Positions 12,878 to 14,058 of a stretch of DNA of 14,058 nucleotides are shown piece after piece (position 1 is the first letter of the stretch; every line of letters begins with the position of its first letter). The notes beneath the pieces were generated by a model. The model saw only the letters and a list, made by a program, of their open reading frames with translations. It ran no database searches and was not told the DNA's origin. The DNA comes from JBOFLO01 sp051657905 (GTDB lineage Bacteria > Patescibacteriota > Gracilibacteria > UBA1369), in assembly GCA_051657905.1 (NCBI GenBank), contig JBOFLO010000016.1:1-14058 (forward strand). The letters run 5' to 3'. The position numbers and the translations under genes were made by a program.

Positions 12878-14058
12878 ATGAAAATTCTCATTTTAAATTC
12901 AGGATCTTCCTCACTCAAATTCCAGATTTTTGAAGTTAAAAAATCTCTTTTCCACCCAATAGCAAAAGGTGTTGCCGATGCCATTGGCCAATCCCATGCC
13001 TATTTGGAAGTAGATTTTAAAAACCAGACCAGCAGCAATAAAACTCCTCTGAAAAACCATCAACAAGCGCTACAGAAAATTTTCCAATATTTAAAAAAAC
13101 AAAAAATAATCGTAAATCTCCAGGAAATTCAGTTGGTTGGACATCGTTTTGTACATGGAGGAGAAAAATACTATAAACCAGTTCATCTCACCGCCAAAAT
13201 AATCAAAGATTTGCAAAAACTCTCCGATCTAGCCCCCTTGCATAATCCCGCCAATCTTTCCGGCATCAAAGGCTCCATCAAACTTTTACCAAAAGCCTTT
13301 CAAGTGGCAGTTTTCGACACCGGCTTCCATCACACTTTATCGCCCGTCAATTATTTATACGCTTTACCAAAATACCTCTACAAAAAATTCTGCATTCGCC
13401 GCTACGGCTTTCACGGTATCAATCATCAATCGGTCAGCGAACAAGCTATTAAAATTTTAAAAAAAGCCCGCAAAAAATCCACCAATTTAATTACCTGTCA
13501 TTTAGGAAATGGCGTCAGTTTGGCAGCTATTAAAAATGGTAAATCCGTAGATACAACTATGGGGTTCACTCCATTGGAAGGCATTATTATGGGAACACGC
13601 AGCGGTTCTATCGACCCATCCATACCTCTGGAATTATGCCAAAGACTCAACAAAACCCCTCAGCAAATTCTCAATTTATTAAACAAAGAATCCGGCCTAC
13701 TAGCAATTTCCGGAAAAAGCTCCGACATGCGTTTAATTTACGCAGGCTATCTCAAAAAAGACCCCGCCTGCATTCTAGCCATGGAAATGTATTGCCATAG
13801 CATAGCCAAACATTTAGCCTCATTAGTCACCAATTTAGGCAGTTTGGATGCCATAATTTTCACAGCCGGCATTGGCGAAAACGCCGATTATGTACGCCAA
13901 AAAGTCTGTCAACAATTAGCTTTCCTAAACCTAAAACTCTCCTCCGCCGCCAATTCCAAAAATCAAACAATTATCAGCACCCCAGACAGTAAAATCACCG
14001 TTCTGATCATTCCCGCCCGCGAAGAATCCAAAATCGCCGAACAAACTCTAAAATTATT
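12878..14058 (+). CDS. ackA: Acetate kinase, 3' end just beyond the window
   Basis: The frame is open from the ATG at 12878 to the right edge: 393 complete codons plus two bases. The usual length is about 395-400, so only a few residues are missing. The enzyme transfers phosphate from acetyl phosphate to ADP, making acetate and ATP. It belongs to the ASKHA fold. Visible sites: NSGSSSLKFQ near the N-terminus, GHRFVHGG with Arg90, FDTGFH with Asp147, YGFHG, CHLGNGVS, GTRSGSIDP with Arg241, ISGKSSDMR, FTAGIGENA, and the final PAREESKIA with the conserved glutamate at 382-383. These match the catalytic Arg91, Asp148, Arg241 and Glu384 positions of the Methanosarcina enzyme. The usual PTNEE is PAREE here. 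It follows pta with no spacer and has no Shine-Dalgarno, so translation is probably coupled. Confidence 0.97.
   Translation, partial: MKILILNSGSSSLKFQIFEVKKSLFHPIAKGVADAIGQSHAYLEVDFKNQTSSNKTPLKNHQQALQKIFQYLKKQKIIVNLQEIQLVGHRFVHGGEKYYKPVHLTAKIIKDLQKLSDLAPLHNPANLSGIKGSIKLLPKAFQVAVFDTGFHHTLSPVNYLYALPKYLYKKFCIRRYGFHGINHQSVSEQAIKILKKARKKSTNLITCHLGNGVSLAAIKNGKSVDTTMGFTPLEGIIMGTRSGSIDPSIPLELCQRLNKTPQQILNLLNKESGLLAISGKSSDMRLIYAGYLKKDPACILAMEMYCHSIAKHLASLVTNLGSLDAIIFTAGIGENADYVRQKVCQQLAFLNLKLSSAANSKNQTIISTPDSKITVLIIPAREESKIAEQTLKL

Noticed and set aside
1..14058. CRISPR arrays, tRNA or rRNA genes, transposases
   Set aside because: No regularly spaced repeats, tRNA-like cloverleaf, rRNA signature or transposase motif was seen. 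The TAGCTCAG-like string near 4270 resembles a tRNA D-arm but has no matching acceptor or T-arm.

Overview
This is an AT-rich bacterial window carrying housekeeping genes and a fermentation locus. Several features suggest a Patescibacteria / Candidate Phyla Radiation organism, possibly near Peregrinibacteria: gene starts without Shine-Dalgarno motifs, a SecA with a divergent cysteine tail, an enlarged GluRS, an SLH-anchored NAGPA-type surface protein and small lineage-restricted proteins. That placement is inference; no rRNA or other marker in the window decides it. The genetic code looks standard. Stops are mostly TAA and TAG with one TGA, and the long genes contain no in-frame TGA, which argues against the UGA=Gly code of Gracilibacteria and Absconditabacteria.

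Layout. Positions 1-4242 (+ strand) hold the C-terminal part of a polyprenyl-phosphate sugar transferase (cut by the window edge), secA, a small membrane protein and a DUF1653 protein. Positions 8459 down to 4309 (- strand) hold ftsK, then an SLH-NAGPA surface protein, then a 106-residue unknown protein with its own promoter and a hairpin at its end. A 124-bp region (8460-8583) separates ftsK from the divergent gltX. On the + strand, gltX is followed by a two-CxxC protein, a coiled-coil lipoprotein that overlaps it by ATGA, and a DUF1761 membrane protein. After a 413-bp gap come pta and ackA, abutting with no spacer; ackA runs off the right edge about five codons short of its expected end.

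The most unusual parts are two compact minus-strand units, at about 4255-4685 and 11464-11770. Each has a near-consensus sigma70-type promoter with a 16-nt spacer, a GGAGG Shine-Dalgarno 5-6 nt from ATG, an ORF whose codon use is unlike its neighbours, and a hairpin at the 3' end. None of the native genes whose start is visible has a recognisable Shine-Dalgarno. The units look like autonomous, moron-like cassettes of foreign origin, or like a separately expressed class of small genes. The second unit encodes only 36 residues, with 33 of 36 codons ending in G or C, and ends in a textbook intrinsic terminator.

Functionally the window combines envelope glycan priming (sugar transferase), protein export (SecA), the cell surface (SLH-NAGPA, lipoprotein), chromosome segregation (FtsK), translation (GltX) and ATP formation from acetyl-CoA (Pta-AckA). 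The Pta-AckA pair fits a fermentative lifestyle.
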